Program-made: the position numbers and the translations under genes | DNA from: Ifrita kowaldi | Taxonomy: Eukaryota; Chordata; Aves; Passeriformes; Cinclosomatidae | Direction: 5' to 3' | NCBI GenBank assembly: GCA_013398055.1 | Contig: VZRS01014431.1 | Span: 398,426 to 462,425, forward strand | Length of the DNA stretch: 64,000 nt | Notes under the pieces: generated by a model | What the model was told of the DNA's origin: nothing | Seen by the model: only the letters and a program-made list of their open reading frames with translations | Databases searched by the model: none | Shown: positions 48,401 through 61,387 of the stretch, piece after piece | Layout of the letters: every line of letters starts with the position of its first letter | Position numbering within the stretch: the first letter of the stretch is position 1

Positions 48401-51229
48401 GGAGGTTAAAGCTGACTGGAGAGCCAATGCTCCATCATTGGGAGGAGCTGTGGTAGCCCTGATAAAGGAAATTATGAGGAGCACAGGGCAGAGACACTCA
48501 AGTCTTCTTGTGCAAACCAACCCAGTCCTGCAGGGTCAGTCCTGAGCTCAAGCTAATGGTACCTGGTGAATCTAAACTGCTTCCTGACCCTGCTCCACCC
48601 CACCTCGGTGCTCCTCATCCTGCAGGGCTCATTAAACTGCATGGAAAGCTAAACCTGAGCCATCTTTCTTCATTCACACCCTGCTGAGAGCAGCACAGCC
48701 TGATCTCCTGCCGTGCAGAGCTCCAGGGAGCAGGGCCAGGGACACCTGCATGGCTTGGCACTTTATCCCCAGTGCTCTCGGCACAGCACTCGTTCCCAGC
48801 AGAGGCGTGTGAACCTCTCTGCACCCTGTTCCTTCTTTCCCTCTGTTCACAGGGAAACCCCTCCTGGTTCTGACAGAGCACCTTGCCCCAGACAGCCTCC
48901 GCCTTCACAGAGGCAATCCCAAACTCTAAACTCCGTGAAGAAACCTTATCTCCGCACGGAATTTGACCCAGTGCAAAACAGAAACTGAATTCCCCCCCAA
49001 GCATAACAGACAGGACAACAAAACACTTGGAAAATGTTGGTTTCACCATATCAGAAGCCCAAAACCACATTACACGCATCACTTAATGAGGGTAATAAGC
49101 TTTAACTTAAGTCTCTGAACTGAGCTCATCATCCACTTAGAGCAATCCTCCCTCCAGTGCCTTGTAGGGCACGCTGGGATCGGTTGGCCAACATTTCACA
49201 CCTTTGCATTTGCCAGCAATTGTTCCTGGCTCCGAAACAAACACAAAACACGCTGAAGATTTCCAAAGGGTATCCAGGGGGGGCAGAGAGTCGGTGCAGA
49301 TGCTGCTGATGAGCTTATTGCAGTGCTCACCCGCTCCTCATCTTACAGGATGCTTAATTACAACGGGCTTCTGTGGGATTCGCACCTAACAGCTCACAAC
49401 TGTTCTGCTGAAAGGTGCATGGGGTTCCCTCTGCCTCTCTCCTCCCCCTGAATTACCAGAGAATATTTCCCTTCCTGCTTCCTCTTGCTTTATCTGACGT
49501 CCCACAGACCAGGCCTGCAGCTGCCTGGCTCCCCTGGCTGGCAGATGCTCACTGGAAATGGCCAGGCAGCTCCCAGGTCATAATCCTCTTCACTGGGACT
49601 GCCTTCAGTCCCGTGCAGTTCAACATACCCAATGCTACATTCTATCGCATAGGACAGTTCTTTTCTGCAAAACCCAGAGACCAGAAGGACAGTATTGCTG
49701 TTGGTAAAGGTCTTCCCCAGCAGATCAGCTCACCTGCCTGAGCTCCTGCCTCCCAACAGGCTCATGCTCAGCAGTGACACACCACAAAATGCACCCGTCC
49801 ACATTCAGTGCTGCTGTCAGAAGAGGCAGAGTTTCACATAATTCTGCTCAGGGCTCATTTATGTCTTGAAAAGTGATTTTTGGCTCACTTGCTCTAGCTT
49901 ACAAATTACTTACAAAGCTTGTGTACTGGTGTTTAGAAAATCTTCTTGCTCTGTTTCAGACATCCAACTTCACAGCTTGTCCTGACAGCATCTCCCAGGA
50001 GGAAAGCCCACAAATTCACCTTGCCCCGTAAAAAGACAAATTCATCTTTTAGAATGAACATCAGCTCTATCTTTGTATGATCTCTTACCAGACAAGCATG
50101 GGTATGAGCCTTTTCTAGCCCTGAAACCAATTTACTCAAGTAGTTTCACTGCGCAATTAGGTTTTGAAACACAGAAACAAACCTCATAGTCTACTTACAG
50201 CAGTAGTTAGGAGCATCTCACAGGCTGAGCCAACACTTTTTTGATCAAGATTTCTATAGAACTGGGCACACATATCTCCTCAAATACATATTGCTTCAAA
50301 ATCTGTAAGATTTGACAAGGAAATGCAGATTTGTGCCTAGCTCGGAATACAGTGAGTTATGCTTTCTACCATCAGCAGCTATTTTGTGGAAGGAAAGCCA
50401 GCTCTGGCTCTTACCTCCAGCTCAATGCAGGACATGAAGCATTTGCTGTTCACTGTCCAGAGATGCAGCTCAGTGCACATCAGGCTGTTGCTGGGGTCCT
50501 GCTGTAGTTTCTCCAAAAAGGTAAATGACTTAGGGGTTCTTGCCAAGGAATTCTCTCCCCCCAGGACTCCCATTCCCTTTTTCCTGTGATTTCAAAAGGA
50601 AAGTTTGCTGTTACTAGCACAGTATTACAGTGGCTAATTCATCTGCAATGCACTGAACTGTGAACTGCTTCTCATCACACAAATCCCAAAATCAGTCAAA
50701 GTTCACTGCCTCATGTCCATAAGTGGCCATCCCATAGTCTGAGAAGTTTATTACCAACTTGATTTTTCATTTCCTCAGTAATATGAAAACAGGTTTTAAT
50801 CTTTTTTTTTCCCCTCCACATTTCACTATGTTCAGATTTCTTAGATAAATTCTTTACATGGACATATTTCAGCCAGCAGCTTGCTTTCAAACTCTCCACG
50901 TTGATTATTGACTGAAGCACCAGACGTGATCCATGACAGGTCCTGCACAACTGCTCACCTGAGACACGCAGAGCTGTTCCGGTTCCTGGCTTACAAGAGC
51001 AGTAGCTACACTTGAAAGGAGAGTTTCAATAATGCACAGGCAACTACTGACTAGAGAAAATTAATTTATCTTCTTTCCTGTGAATTTCCATAAAAAGAAA
51101 ACTAATGCTGATATGAATAAAGTGGGAAAGGGATGTGACTGTAGAAGTTTTTGTCCTTAATCTCATTAATATTTCCCAGTGAAAACACTCACACTATTTT
51201 CACGGTGGTACTATCCAGCCTAATGAAAG
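45471..51229. other. Non-coding stretch, no gene recognised
   Basis: About 5.8 kb. The longest open frame of the window, 46952-47545 (+, about 198 codons), lies here. Frames on both strands are open over the same GC-richer 46.93-47.28 kb, which argues for chance. A G-rich tract sits at 48111-48127. The 45718-45770 segment vaguely recalls CR1 but is too weak to call. No RNA gene or confident repeat. Confidence 0.55.
48111..48127 (+). other. G-rich tract, imperfect G-quadruplex motif
   Basis: Three runs of four G separated by single bases, then GG (GGGGTGGGGAGGGGAGG). It lacks a fourth full G3 run, so only a two-tier or bulged quadruplex is possible. Confidence 0.4.
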
Positions 51230-51600
51230 AGTGCAATGTGAATTTCTGGTTTTTACTCAAGTACGCTTTCATTTATGTTGTTTCAACATTAAAAAATTAG
51301 AGTGCATTATAAAGCATGTATGCATATTTATGCTTACCTGACTATAAACTATCAATAACTCCTTTATTTTTCAAATACTGCATTCATGAACAGTGATGTA
51401 TTCAGCTCCATGAAAGACATTGAACTTCACGTTTTTAAAAAGTTAATGCACTTCTATAATGAAATTTAGCCTTTTTTAACTGTTCTGTATTTACCTGTGC
51501 ATTTTTCAGAGCATTGACTAAACGCCCACACCTTAACCAATTAGTAAATGAGCAATGTTATTAGGAAGGAATTGCAATTTTCCACAAACCTGAGAAATTA
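51230..51600. promoter_or_regulatory. Candidate conserved AT-rich non-coding block
   Basis: Repeat-free AT-rich sequence with TTTATG, GCATATTTATGC, TTTAAAAAGTTAATG and ATTAGTAAATGAGC words and no open frame of 60 codons on either strand. The texture suits a conserved enhancer, but this was not tested. Confidence 0.28.
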
Positions 51601-53840
51601 TGAATACTGCAATAAGAAATAAAAAGAGACCAACCAACTTCGAGCCCTTTCTTAGTATTTGGTAACACAGAGTGTTGTTAACATTTTCTCCAGTATTATT
51701 CTTTCTCCCTTTATCTCCATCTCAGAAGGATTTGCAGCTCGGGTCGCTGTAATATATCGCACTCTAACACGTTGTGTGCCTGAAATTTCCAGTAAGGCAC
51801 ACAGCTCCTCTTGGCTTTCCACAGGCACCAACTACTAAGTCTTTCAGGCCTGTCTTTAAATCTCAGCCTTTAATACTGCTGGATATCACAGCACAGATAT
51901 AGATTTACTACTATAGGTCTCTTTAACCAACTTAAAATAAAGCATGACAACATGGCATTGCCACTTTGGGGGATAGGCTGCTACAAAGGAGATGTATGAG
52001 CCCCTGAAATTGGTTGTTTGAAGAACAGCAGGACATACATAGACAGAGAAAAAATAAGAAGGGAAGAGAAAGAGGGACTGATTTGTAAATGTAGACAGAT
52101 CCTTCTTCAGATATCATTCAGGGGATATCTGGTTTTACTGGTCAGATATAGTTTGTCTAATCTGACTTCAAAATCATTGTTCACCCCTTAAAATACCTTG
52201 GTTGTATGAGACAAGATATGAGCCTTTAAGAGGCTGGCAGGGTAAAGAGAGGAAGAGAAGCAGGGAGACAGAAAGTCAACAGATCAATAAAAGCACTTTA
52301 GGATAATGGCTCTACCTTGAGCAGACCAGGTCTGGATTCCAGGCCAGTCCCAGCATTGCCAGGAAATGTGGGTTTGCTTGGGTGGAATGTTGAATTCACA
52401 GCGTTGTGCCTGAAGGTGAGGTTCTGGTTCTGCCCCATCCTGTTCCAGGGGTGCGTTCCCCTTCCTGCTCATCCTTGATCTCATGTGGTGTCCTGAGTGT
52501 GGTCAGCAAGAACAGAATCAGGGTTTGCAGCTTTTTGGAAAGAAAGACAGTAAATGAAAGCATTAGGACAGAGTGCAGTGAAAAGCTGGGGCACAGAGGG
52601 GTAGGAACATTGTTTCCCCTTTCCCACCTCTTGGGTTTTTTTCTCATGAACAGTTCCATGGAGACAACAGAGAGCCTGAGTTGGGTCAGAGATGATGTTC
52701 CAGGAGTCAGCTCCAATATACTGCATCTGGGCACCACCTCCAAGAGACTTCCCAACTCGATGGAATTTTATTACAGTAAGGGCCCCATCTACTGCCAAAA
52801 ATTTGCAGTGAATCAAACCACATATTGAAATATCTTTTCCTTCATTGAAAGACTTTGATTAAATAACTCCCAACCATTCCACTGCACTTTCCATCTCTCA
52901 CTGTCATCCCCACAAATGAAAGATCATCCATGAACAGCAGCCAGCTTCACCGCATTGCAACTGAGCACACTCATGATGCACAAGTCAGAAAATGCTGCCC
53001 ATGGACCAGGAAAAACAAGAACTCCTGCAAAGCTTACCTTCTTACTGTACAACCTGATCTTAAAAACCTTCCATACAGCACGAAGACTTGGGTTGCTCAG
53101 GAGTTCGTAACAACACGTGTGAAACCTGTAATCTTATGACTGGGGCGCAGAATAAAGTGTTGGAAGCAGAAGAACTGAGACCTGAGCAGAAGACAAAATA
53201 CTTAATTCAAATGGAACAGAATATTTATACTAACAGAGGTGGTGAACTGTGGGGGGCAGGTCATGCTCAAGGTTTAATTTACACAGTTTAAGCTACTCTT
53301 GGGCTGGTGGAGTATTTTAGAAGCTATCAGTATTTTTCAGGGGAACTTTTTCCCCCATTAGCACAATAAAAATAGTCACACAAGTGGATGGCCCTATAGG
53401 CTGATACCTAGAATTTCTGCTAGGTGCCAGCACTTCTGTAGGAAGGACCTTAATTCACTGCAAGGTGCAAGAGCGTGGCAGGAAGCGTGTGGTGAATTCC
53501 TGCTGCAGAACTGCCCATGCAGCCACCCCCACACTGCCCTCCCTAAACGAAAGCAGCAGCTCTGTTTCTCAAGACCATGTAAGGGGAGCACAACAAAATG
53601 AGGAGAAACTGTAATAAGACAAACATCAAAGATTGTTTCTCTTTAATTACCCTTTCTCAGTATCTTTGTTCATCAGCTGGAACTCCCTGTTGCTTTTTTA
53701 AAGTAAACAAAACAGTGAGGGTTTTAATACTGACCCACCTCACTTCTTTGGTCTGACTAATTGCTGAAACCGGCCATAAATTGTCCATTTTGTGACACTC
53801 TGAAGAGCCTCATTTATTCTGGACGGCACACATCTGTTTT
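51601..53840. other. Non-coding stretch, nothing recognised
   Basis: Unique sequence. Open frames of up to 140 codons around 52.28-52.83 kb overlap on both strands and are not recognisable. No repeat was seen. Confidence 0.55.
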
Positions 53841-53887
53841 TGTGTGCACACACACACACACACGTGCACACTTACACAAACACACCC
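53841..53887. repeat. (CA)n microsatellite
   Basis: TGTGTG is followed by eight CA units (53847-53862) and an interrupted CA-rich stretch to about 53887. The TG-to-CA junction makes it partly self-complementary. It is followed by a short GC-rich, CpG-containing stretch (about 53893-53930). Confidence 0.9.
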
Positions 53888-56800
53888 CTCTGTCCCGCGG
53901 CAGGGCTGCCCGGGCCTGGGGACGGCCAGTGTACAATTTCAGCCCCATATTGAGTTTTGGCTGGTGTTGAGGTCCCTGAGGCTGAAGAGAAATAAAGCTC
54001 TCAGAAGGGAAATGGCATGTAAACACGGCTCTTACGTTCCTCTGCATGGAAAATGTTCCCTTCAGACAAGGCTGGCGGAGGAATCACATGCGGAAGGTTG
54101 GGAGCAAGCTGCTTGCAATGAGGTGGAGGGAAACAGTATGGAATGCATCCGTGCTTTCTCCTCTCAGAGCAAGCAGAGCCAGATTCCCACCAGCCTGGAG
54201 AGCCAGCAAGAGGAGAGCACAGCCAGCCAGGGGAATGAAAGGTTCTGAGCTAGGCAGTGGCTGCTCAGACCCTTGGTTCATGTTTCTGACATGAAAGAAT
54301 CTTACTTTGTGCATATGTCAACATACCATAAGACTTAATGAAGAAAAGTTCTAACCAGCCAATCTAGCTTCTTTTTTTTCCCCCTCTCATAAAACTGAGT
54401 AACATGTAAGTAATACTTTCATCATGGTTACTCCAAGTGCTTTAGATGTAACAGTCAATGAATAGGCTATTTCATTTTAATCAGTGCTTTCTCTCGTATG
54501 CACAGGTCCCAACTTGTAGCTCACTTAACACCTAAGCTATTTTTTTAAAATCAAACTCCACTATTTTTCATCAACACATCGATGACAGACACGGAGGAGG
54601 GGGAGGAATTCCTGTCTGTGTGTAACACACACACATTTGTGATGAACAGCAAGGCGATGGCCTTGGCTCCTGCGCTCAGTGGCAGCCTGAGAAGCCTAAG
54701 CCCTTTCCTGGGGCAGTGGTGTCTGCCCAGGGCAATTCAGAGCCTTTTCCCCATCTCCACCTTCTCCTCTTCTTCAGTGCTCCTGCAGGAGGCAGAACAA
54801 ACAGCTCAGAAAACGAGAAGGGATCTACATGCAAGTGCAAGAAGTCATTGGGAAAATGTTCAGACATCTTCACACAACCATCCATTAACACAAAAAGAAG
54901 ACTTTCTCAAGAATTCCAACAGCACAAAACATTTCAGAGGTTTTATGGGGTTTTGTCTTTAGTTTTTGAGAGGATTTTTTTTCTTTATTCCTAGTGGGAA
55001 AACTTGTGCCTTTAATTCTATAACTATAAACTAAATAATATATCAGGGTTTCTTTTTTTTTTCTGTCAGGCATGGCAATGGTACTGAATGTATGCAAAGT
55101 TTCCACTAAAGGTTTTTGTAACTTAATTTTCCTCCAGAGATTAGAGGAAGCCAGATATTCTGTTTCTTGCTGGAACTTGGCTGGTAGCCACGCTGCGCTC
55201 CCTTTCCTTGTCATCCATCCCCAGCCCCCGGCACTGTTAATCAGATGGCTGTATCTTCCCTATATTTCTCCTGTCAAGCTATTAAGGGGATACGGAAGAG
55301 AGAAAGAGGAGAATCAGCTGAGATATAAACCAGCCCAGATCCCAGAGTGCCTCTCCCCCTTCTCAAGGTTGAGCTTGCTGTGTTACTGCACACCCTCCTG
55401 TCAGAGCGAAGGAGAAGCGTGCTTCCCTGCCCCCGGAGCAAATGGCTGAAGTTTGTTCCCCAAATGAAGAGGGAATGCAGAAATCCTTCTGCACAGAGCC
55501 ATCATAGCCCTGTAAAAACACAAAACTGCAGCACAGAGAGGCTGAGGATGTTCCTCTTTGGCCACTCTGTGCCCCTGCCTGCCTGGGGGAAGAGCAGCCT
55601 TGACTGAGGCTTTATGGATGTGATAGCAGAGAGTTATCACAGCTCCCTGGGTTTTGGCAGCTTCCTTAGCTAGGGAATTCCTGGCACGTGCTCAACGGCG
55701 AGTGGAGGTGGTTGGCTGGAGAAAAAGCTTTGTAAGGTTCACAAAGAACCCCCAGATCCAAGTCAGGTTTAGGGCTGAAAACGCTGATTTTATCACATTG
55801 CTCCTCCCTCCTCTGCCTTTGAAGAAGGACAGAAATGCTCAGTCCAGCACACCCCACGTCTGTGGAGAGCTTTGCCGCCCATTGAAATCATCCATGGGGA
55901 CCCCCTATCTTCACTAGGAGTCAAAATGAACTCCCCACTCTGGATAGCTTAGGACTTTGAAAACAGCTGGATCCCAGCATTATTGGCTGGGTCTACCTCC
56001 CATCCTTGTACATATCAATAAACGAGAAAAAAAAGACCTGGCTAACATGTCTCCCACACATCAGAAACAAGAACTGTTGCATGATTTTGGCCTAGGCTCT
56101 CTCTTTGTAACCAACCAGGTAAAAAATAATCAGCAATACCATGAAAATACTCTATTTTTCTAGTAATTTGAGAGGCTGTGACTGCATCAGAGACTAGGCC
56201 TTGCACTCCAGCAACACATTGCACAGAGATTGATTTTATTCCAGGCAAAAATTTTGCCTGAAATTTGCTGTCCAGTTCTCTGATTTTAAAAAGTACTTAA
56301 GTTTTTAAGAGACACTCAGTGAGGTGGGGGTAATCCCTAAATTCCTTTGAAAACAGAACGTTCATGTCTAGATAAACATCTCTGGATAAGCATGATGGCA
56401 CAATGGGTCACTGAACAGATTTTTTCCTAAATCTATGTTTAACAAAGAAGAAAATCACATTGACTTACCAATAGCCAAGTTTCTTATTCAGGCAAAACAT
56501 TTACTCATTTCACAAAGACTCTCAGATTTAAGAGACGAGATGACAACTTCTGAGTGCACCTTAATGACGTGTTTACTCTAGCCATCCTCTCGCTGGCTAT
56601 GTTTGAGCTCATTTCTTGGTTTTGGATATGCTAATAAAATCAGTCCCTTCTCTTTGGATTTTTGTTTTCTTTTGCATCTAGAAAGTGAAAACACAGACAT
56701 TTCTATAAGCAACAGGGCTAGAGAATATTTAACAGATATGTAGCTTGTGTTTCTAGATAAATGTTTGCAAGAAGTCCACACAAAAGGAGGTGAGAAGGAG

Positions 56801-57253
56801 CGCAGGGTGTGTGTGCCTGAAACAGCAGCACACCTCCACACCAGACATGTGAGGAGGAAAGGTGCCACTGAGTTCTTTTCACATCCTTCTACATTCCAGA
56901 GCAGCTCAGCTTTCCTGTTCAAACTCACCTGCTTGAGCATCCTCCCCAGCCAGGCTGCCCTTGCTGCAACCTTTTGTCTTTCACTCGCCTTTCCTTCCTT
57001 TATCTCTGTTCTATAACCATTATCTCCATCAGCATAACTCCTTAAGATACACCTAGACATCATTTGGCCAATGAATGCATTTCACACAACATTAGTCATA
57101 TTGTACTGTGGATAATTTTTATGATATTGCTGTGCCTCTCCTTGGTACGTTGTTACAGTTTAATTTGTACATATTCTGCTGCTGATGTAGTGTCACTCAG
57201 CTGTAACCAGAGAGAGCATGATGGGTTTGTATTGTTGCAACAAATTTTCCCTT
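53888..57253. other. Non-coding stretch, no gene recognised
   Basis: No supportable gene. A strong 3' splice-site look-alike ends at 55069 (+) and opens into a frame of about 126 codons (55072-55449) of unknown identity (see findings). A perfect small palindrome lies at 56242-56260. No retroelement was identified. Confidence 0.55.
56242..56260. other. Perfect palindrome, 9-bp arms
   Basis: CAGGCAAAA (56242-56250), a central A, then TTTTGCCTG (56252-56260). The GGCAAAA/TTTTGCC halves resemble NFI-like half sites, but the spacing is not that of a classic NFI site. Function unknown. Confidence 0.6.
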
Positions 57254-57337
57254 AAAAAAAAATAAGAGAAGAGAAAGAGGGAAAGAGAAAGAGAGAAAAA
57301 AAAAATGGAAGGGAAAGGGGAAGGAAAAAAGGAAGGG
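57254..57337. repeat. 84-bp purine tract (GA-rich)
   Basis: Nearly pure A/G on the + strand with only two T interruptions (57263 and 57306). It includes GAGAAAGAGGGAAAGAGAAAGAGAG and GGGAAAGGGGAAGG words. Such tracts can form triplex (H-) DNA and are prone to slippage. Read on the - strand, it is a long polypyrimidine tract ending in AAG, a possible but weak 3' splice site. Confidence 0.88.
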
Positions 57338-58499
57338 TTTTTCTTAGGAGTATGTCTGTCTGCTTTCTAGGATTAGTGAACTGTAGACAGGATGCCCTGC
57401 AGGGTCAGAGGAGAGCCAGATCCCAACTCTGCCCAGCAAAAAAAGGATTTAGATTCAGGGTTACATCTCAGGCCCATTACATAAACAGGTATCTGCTGCA
57501 AATTTGTGTTTTGAACCAATTTTCCACAAAGTTCAGGGTAAGGGTTTCGTATCTGCAAGAATTCTTCAGACCCAGTCCAGCTACTCATCTTTACCAGATG
57601 AGCTAATACCAGCTATCTGCTTCCCTTACGAATGGTGATGCCCATTTTGTGGTTGGAGTTTAATGTTACAGATCAATTTTCAGCTCCAGGCATCAGTTTT
57701 ACATTTAGACATGCAGGGCAGCTCTGCCGAAGCCTCTCAACTGTTCTGGGTATTCAACAGCCCATATCAGCACAGCACTGACCACACTGTTTTCAGTGCA
57801 TCTGCTCAGTGAGAGAGCTTCCCATATGGAAATGTTTTGTCAAAATAAGGGATTGCTTGGAAAGACACTGGGCTAACCCTGCTGAGTATCTGCTTTTTTT
57901 CTTAGTTCTCCAGCGTGGAACGTCACTGCTGGTATTTTGGACAGTGACCATAAGGTCATAAGACTGAGAGACTGAGACTCCCTCAGCTCTTTGTTTACCT
58001 CTGGAAGACAAAACAATTGATAATTTCACCTAATAAACAAGAGTTTGGTTTAATTCTTTAAAAATGCTGATTTATTTGTGAAGCAGCTAAGTGCATCCCT
58101 CATGCTTGAGCCCTGCCTGACAGAGTATGCTCTCCTGGGCAATGACATCTCACTCTTGTTACAGCCAGTCATAGTGTAAGCCTTTTTTCACACAGCTACA
58201 GCGCATCCCAGGGACACCTGCATATACAGGTGGCTTCTCCAGGCAACTCTGACATCTGGGAGGCCAAGCCAGGGTCCCTCCTGCTGCCTACAGTCTTGTG
58301 TGGGTCCCCTGCTGTATTTCAAGTGGAACCCAAGAAATGAAATCAGACAGTAGAAGAGAGAAGGTATTCCCCCAATGTCTGTGACATTCTCCCACACAAG
58401 AACAAGCCCAGGCCATGCCAAAATGAGGGTGTTAAAATGCCCATAAGCACTTGGCCCACATAGAAGTCCTTATCATGCTTTGCCCCTATGAATCAATCC
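57338..58499. other. Non-coding stretch, nothing recognised
   Basis: Unique sequence with open frames under 85 codons. No repeat, RNA gene or regulatory motif cluster recognised. Confidence 0.55.
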
Positions 58500-60330
58500 T
58501 TTCAATTAAGGTAGCTGGAGGATATAATGATGTTTTTATTTGCAATTACAGCCTTAAATTAGGATCAATAGAAGCAGCTACAGCCCTACCGTGCCAACAG
58601 TCCTGAATGGTTCATAGGTTTTCAGAGAACACATTTCTAAAATAAACTCATCCATTTTCTATTAAAACTGTGATAAAATATCATAGGAAAACGACTTAGT
58701 ACAAGAGAAAAACTCGAGGAATCTTACTTGGTTTTTGTTCAGTTTTAAAGCATCAAGCCAGCAAGACCTTCTTCCCTAGGGTTGCTTTCCCTGTGGACTT
58801 TCCATGGTCACATCTGGAATAATGCAGGTGAGCACCAGACCTGGTCAAAGCTGACTCTCTCAGAAGAGAAGAGGAAAATACACATCTATATCATACCCTA
58901 TTGATAATTCCTTTAGTGTAAAATTGTGCTTGATAAGAAGCTTCTGCTATGGAAAACTTTTGTTTGAGATTTTTTGATAGACTCTTCCAAGTAAGAACTC
59001 TGTGTAGCAAAACATGCAATGCTTTCATCTTGCACAAACTGTGATTATAAAAACCAGAAAAGACTTTACTAAATTGAAGTTTTAACAGTTTTCTACAGAA
59101 TTGAGGCTGGTTACCTTAATTTTAAGAAACCAGTCAAAAAAAGGCATAAGCTTGTATCAAATGAGAGCTTTTCTGAGAATGAAATTGCAACAAAAGAACC
59201 TATTTTTCATGAGTTTCAAATTTCACAGCATATTTCATGGTTGTTGTACAAGTTGGGGTAATATCTGCTGTGATTTATAGAGGAGCAGTGCTGTAAGAAG
59301 CCTCCCTTCTAATTATAACTGGTTATGAGGTACATCACTCATATCAGCCTGAAATTTAGTTCCATCTTGAACATGAGCTTTTTTTTTTTCCCCTGTTTAT
59401 TGTCACAAACTGGCCACAGAAATGCTGATAAAGACATTACATAAAATGTTATTAACTTAATCCCTTCCCAGTTGAGGTTCCTTCTGTTAATACAAACTTA
59501 TTTCGAGTCTTTGTTTACGCGTTGCAATGTGTCAGGCAGCAAGCATTATCCCTCTTACGGAAAGTTGTGCAATGAAAGCCTTTCCTGTTCTATGTGCTCC
59601 ATTAGGCAGAATGGCTGACTTTGACAGAATGTGCAAAAGAACCTATAAATCCAGTGATTCCCTCCACTTTTACAGACAGTGTGTGCAAGGGCTTCACACG
59701 TAGAGTAGATGTTTCATTTGAATGCAAAACATGCTAAAATTTGTACTGAAAAGCACTTAGGCTTTAAAAACATGCCATAATTCTAAGAAGAAAAATGCCT
59801 GACGTATCTTTTGGCTGATTTCAAATTCATATATATTTTAAATGATCTATGGAGCCTAAGATGTGCATTTTATCCAACAGAATGATAACCATTCCCATTC
59901 TCCTCCATCTAATCCACGGATGGTCTTGATTTATTGGCCAGTCGTGCATAGCGCACTGCCCCTCCAGAAATTTGTGCTGTAATTTTAATTTTTGTTGTTG
60001 CTGCCACTGCTGCTGCTATCTGGATGCAGGGCTTGCCATGAAGATAGCATGGGCTTACCCTGCAAACATAATTGATGCTATCGAAGATAATGATTTAGGA
60101 TATCATCCATCTCCAGCACAGCTTGCCATTACGTGACTTGTTCTTGCAGGTATCTGATTTGTATCATAGACGAGCTGGCTTGATTGCTGTTTTGCCATAG
60201 AGTAATAGTTCCCTGGTTTCCACTGACATGCTGAGTCTCCCTTGATCACTCAGGTGATCAGTCAACACATGAGTTAATTATGGGTGAAGGGGTGTCTGAA
60301 GCCCAAAGATCAAAAGATACGCACAAGGTC
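58500..60330. promoter_or_regulatory. Candidate cluster of conserved non-coding sequence
   Basis: About 1.8 kb with no open frame of 60 codons on either strand and no simple repeat apart from one short T run near 59.38 kb. Enhancer-like words are dense: TTTGTTTAC (forkhead-like, about 59510), TAATTATAAC and TTATGAGG. The stretch at 59880-60230 has especially even complexity. The lack of any ORF is partly due to AT richness. Conservation is inferred, not measured. Confidence 0.35.
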
Positions 60331-61387
60331 TTCTCCAAGTCATTATTCACCTTCTTAAGCATCAGGCAGTCAGTTCAGATTCCTGCCTCCTGCACTGTCC
60401 TTAAATAAAGTGATATAACAGTAGGAAAGCTGAGTTAGAGCCTCTATAAGACACAGAATGAAACATTTGATCTCTCCAAAAGAAGAGAAAAAGAAATCCA
60501 TATGGGCAAGACTGCCTACATGGGGGAAGTCCGGGGTATGCACGTTTACTTATAATTTAAAAAAAACCCCAAACAAACATGTAAGTATTCAATGGTAGGT
60601 GTTTAGAGGTGGAAAACCCAACATTTTGCCGAAGGTCCGCACCAGCTTCCCCAGTGAAATTTCTCAGGTTTCAACCAGCATTTCAAGGAGATAATCCCAG
60701 ATATTGTGATCACCTTTACATCCATGCACAAAGAATAGAATTTATTGGCAGAAATTAGGAGCTACTGGACAAAATCATTAGAAGCCCTCCTAAAATGTAA
60801 AGGAAAAGCAGTTCTGAAGACTTTTTTTGTCTATTTCAACCACCCTCAAAACTCAAATGCATGCATTACTATCCCCAGGAACTAATTACAATTACTGTCC
60901 TGGATCACCTCTGTGAGATTCACTCCTTAGGGCCATGCCCTGCGTTGCTGTGGGGAATGGGCATCACAGCACCCTGCTTAAAGACCTCGAGAGACAAATG
61001 CAACTTGTTGGACAAGTCTGTTGAGCAGATGAGACCTACAGCAGCAAAGAGTTCGAGGTGTTGTGCTGCAGCCACAGGGTTGTTTGTGTCGGTAGAAAGA
61101 ACAATCTCCCCAGCAGTAATTACTTGAACTCACTTGGGTACCAGCTCAACACCTGCACCTGTATTTGTCCACCAAGACCGGTTTCTCCACCTCTGTGGTT
61201 TCCATGTTACTCTATTAAAGGGAAGGCAACTGAGTAATACACCTCAAAAGGTTTATTTCCTAAAATAATATCATTATTCCTCCACAAAAAGTCTCCCTAC
61301 CTTTATTTTTGAGGCAAAAGGAACCAAATCACTGAGTCGCAGATTTGAAGAGATACTTTGTAAGGTCAAACACTCAAAGGACTTCAG
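60331..61387. other. Non-coding stretch, nothing recognised
   Basis: Unique sequence with one 88-codon open frame (60861-61127, +) of no recognisable family. The stretch at 61330-61385 only faintly resembles an antisense CR1 start. Confidence 0.5.

Noticed and set aside
48148..49597. Similar 19-base words at 48148 and 49579 (ATTATCCTCTTTACTGG type)
   Set aside because: The similarity does not extend into the flanks; most likely chance.
61330..61385. Possible antisense CR1 start (AATCACTGAGTCGCAG...)
   Set aside because: Only the first dozen bases resemble CR1; the expected downstream words are absent.
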